DNA of 64,000 bases, from contig JALUTQ010000037.1 of NCBI GenBank assembly GCA_032718865.1, forward strand, positions 62,001 to 126,000, given 5' to 3'. Below the pieces are notes generated by a model. It did no database searches. It was not told the DNA's origin and was given only the letters and a program-made list of their open reading frames with translations. Source of the stretch: Tilletia caries. Lineage: Eukaryota; Basidiomycota; Exobasidiomycetes; Tilletiales; Tilletiaceae. Both the position numbers and the translations under genes were made by a program. Below, one piece after another: positions 62,949 to 64,000 of the stretch (its first letter is position 1; each line of letters opens with the position of its first letter).

Positions 62949-63714
62949 TTTCTTTCTGCTGTGCTCTTGCCTCTTCTATATTCCCTTACCTTCGCATCAA
63001 GCTCTGTTGGCATTCCTTTGCCCATTCGTCTCCGGTCTCAGCCTTCACCCGTCTTCTACGTCCCTTCCGTCTGCTTCCCCGGCCGCTTATGTTTCCTATC
63101 CCCTAACCTCTCCTTCTGCATTAGCCTCACGCTTTTTTCTCCTCAGTCTTTTTAATCTTATCTTCATTGCGCTCGCAGCTATTCTCCGTCTTGTTTGTCA
63201 ATTGTCTCTCTCTGCGCGAAGCCATCATATGACATATCATTCTTTGCTTTCTGCTTCCTTGGTAGATACAGCCGTGCGGGATGATTACGTGTGTGAAGTT
63301 CCTCAATCCCTTTTTCACGCAAGTTTGATCAACATTCAAAATGTTACATGGACAATGATACAGATGCTCGTAGCTACGATCGCAAGTCGCAGCCGTGCTG
63401 GGCTGAGATTTGGTGACCTTTCTGATACAAAAGATTCGCGAAAAGGGGAGGGGGAGAGGACGCCCCCAGTCACGTCTTCGCACATCTCTACCAGGTCATA
63501 AGGGTCTGAGGTTCACATCGAGTCTGAGGGACACCCTGGCCTCTGGGCTTCAGCCGACAGCCAGGTCACTATGGTTTCAAGGCGTAAGTTGCTGCTACAT
63601 AACTTTGTTGACTAAGTCTGTATTTAAATCCCACTCCCAGCCCCCAGCGACCTGTTATTCAACAAGGCGAAAAAGTTAGGGGAACACTCTGGTAAGGTAT
63701 GCACCCAGGTCAGG

Positions 63715-64000
63715 AATGAATACTATTACAGAAAGATAGATGAGCGTGTGGTAGACTAGGGCGTGCAGTTTGAAGCTCGGAAACAGCGTCGTTGTCGAGT
63801 TCTGACTGAATACGTGCGTCGCGCGCAGGGGTACTAAGGAGCCGCCGAGTTTGCTCTTATCGATCTCGCTCAATTCTTCCTCAATCTCTCCCAAACCTTC
63901 ACACCCGTGATCAGGAAGACTGTATCTATCATTTCCATTGATTGTAAATAAAAAATGACATAGTCTCCCCCTGTCATCGGACATCATGGTCGTGGTCGGG
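63715..64000. repeat. Repeat R, copy R3, cut by the window edge
   Basis: TGAATACTATTACAGAAAGA to GGTCGTGGTCGGG matches R2 closely without the solo LTR. On the minus strand a frame from 63987 (MMSDDRGRLCHFLFTINGND) matches the one in R1 (56055, MMSDHRGRLCHFLFTINGND). Confidence 0.9.

Larger units (their letters stand above)
61803..63682. other. Segment bounded by 13-bp inverted repeats, carrying a malate dehydrogenase remnant
   Basis: TTCCCCTAACTTT (61803-61815) and AAAGTTAGGGGAA (63670-63682) are perfect inverts. The left one also forms a hairpin with TTAGTTAAGGGG. No target duplication was recognised, so a DNA transposon is only one possibility. The interior has weak open frames besides the pseudogene, including 63007-63501. 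Confidence 0.4.

Overview
The window reads as a gene-poor, transposon-dominated stretch of a filamentous or yeast-like fungal nuclear genome, most likely a basidiomycete. The evidence is GT-AG introns of about 60-120 bases with CTAAC/CTGAC-type branch points, GC-rich third codon positions in real genes, Ty1-copia elements primed by a half initiator tRNA, and fungal families such as GCR1_C/Ndc10-like proteins. Species cannot be fixed from the sequence. There are no bacterial features, no CRISPR array and no convincing tRNA or rRNA gene.

Layout. 1-2.2 kb: a mitochondrial PPR-like gene running off the left edge, with a 438-bp MITE in its promoter. 3-15 kb: hypothetical genes, a histone H3 fragment, a zinc-finger gene, a gag-like remnant and the first hAT-type element. 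15.8-19.4 kb: a histone H2A 3' exon and two more hAT-type elements. 20-22 kb: a decayed retroelement with a DIRS-like reverse transcriptase start. 22.7-38.9 kb: mostly hypothetical or broken genes among low-complexity arrays, plus an Ndc10/GCR1_C-like gene and the 3' end of a Mutator-like transposase. 40.2-44.9 kb: a broken Copia element. 44.9-48 kb: a two-gene Harbinger element split by a hAT element. 48.8-49.5 kb: another hAT element. 50-53.1 kb: a decayed Gypsy element. 53.1-55 kb: a further hAT element and a RecQ-like helicase fragment. 55.7-64 kb: a repeated sequence R in several copies, invaded by a young Copia element with 104-bp LTRs, by a 701-bp solo LTR, and next to a malate dehydrogenase pseudogene.

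The strongest unusual signal is a set of islands each built almost entirely from one short, usually palindromic word (for example GCGGAGTACTCCGC, CTGCAGTA, GACTATAG, AACTTA, TAGTGACTA). Several end in short inverted repeats of hAT type and are bounded by 8-bp target duplications (two perfect, one 7/8), and one carries the C-terminal end of a hAT transposase. I interpret them as non-autonomous hAT elements in which the subterminal transposase-binding repeat has spread through the whole element. Four of them share the terminal core CTCGGC although their interior words differ.

Many conserved genes are broken by small indels. In three cases (a T7, an A7 and a G7 run) one added base restores the conserved frame, so some breaks may be assembly errors rather than real decay.
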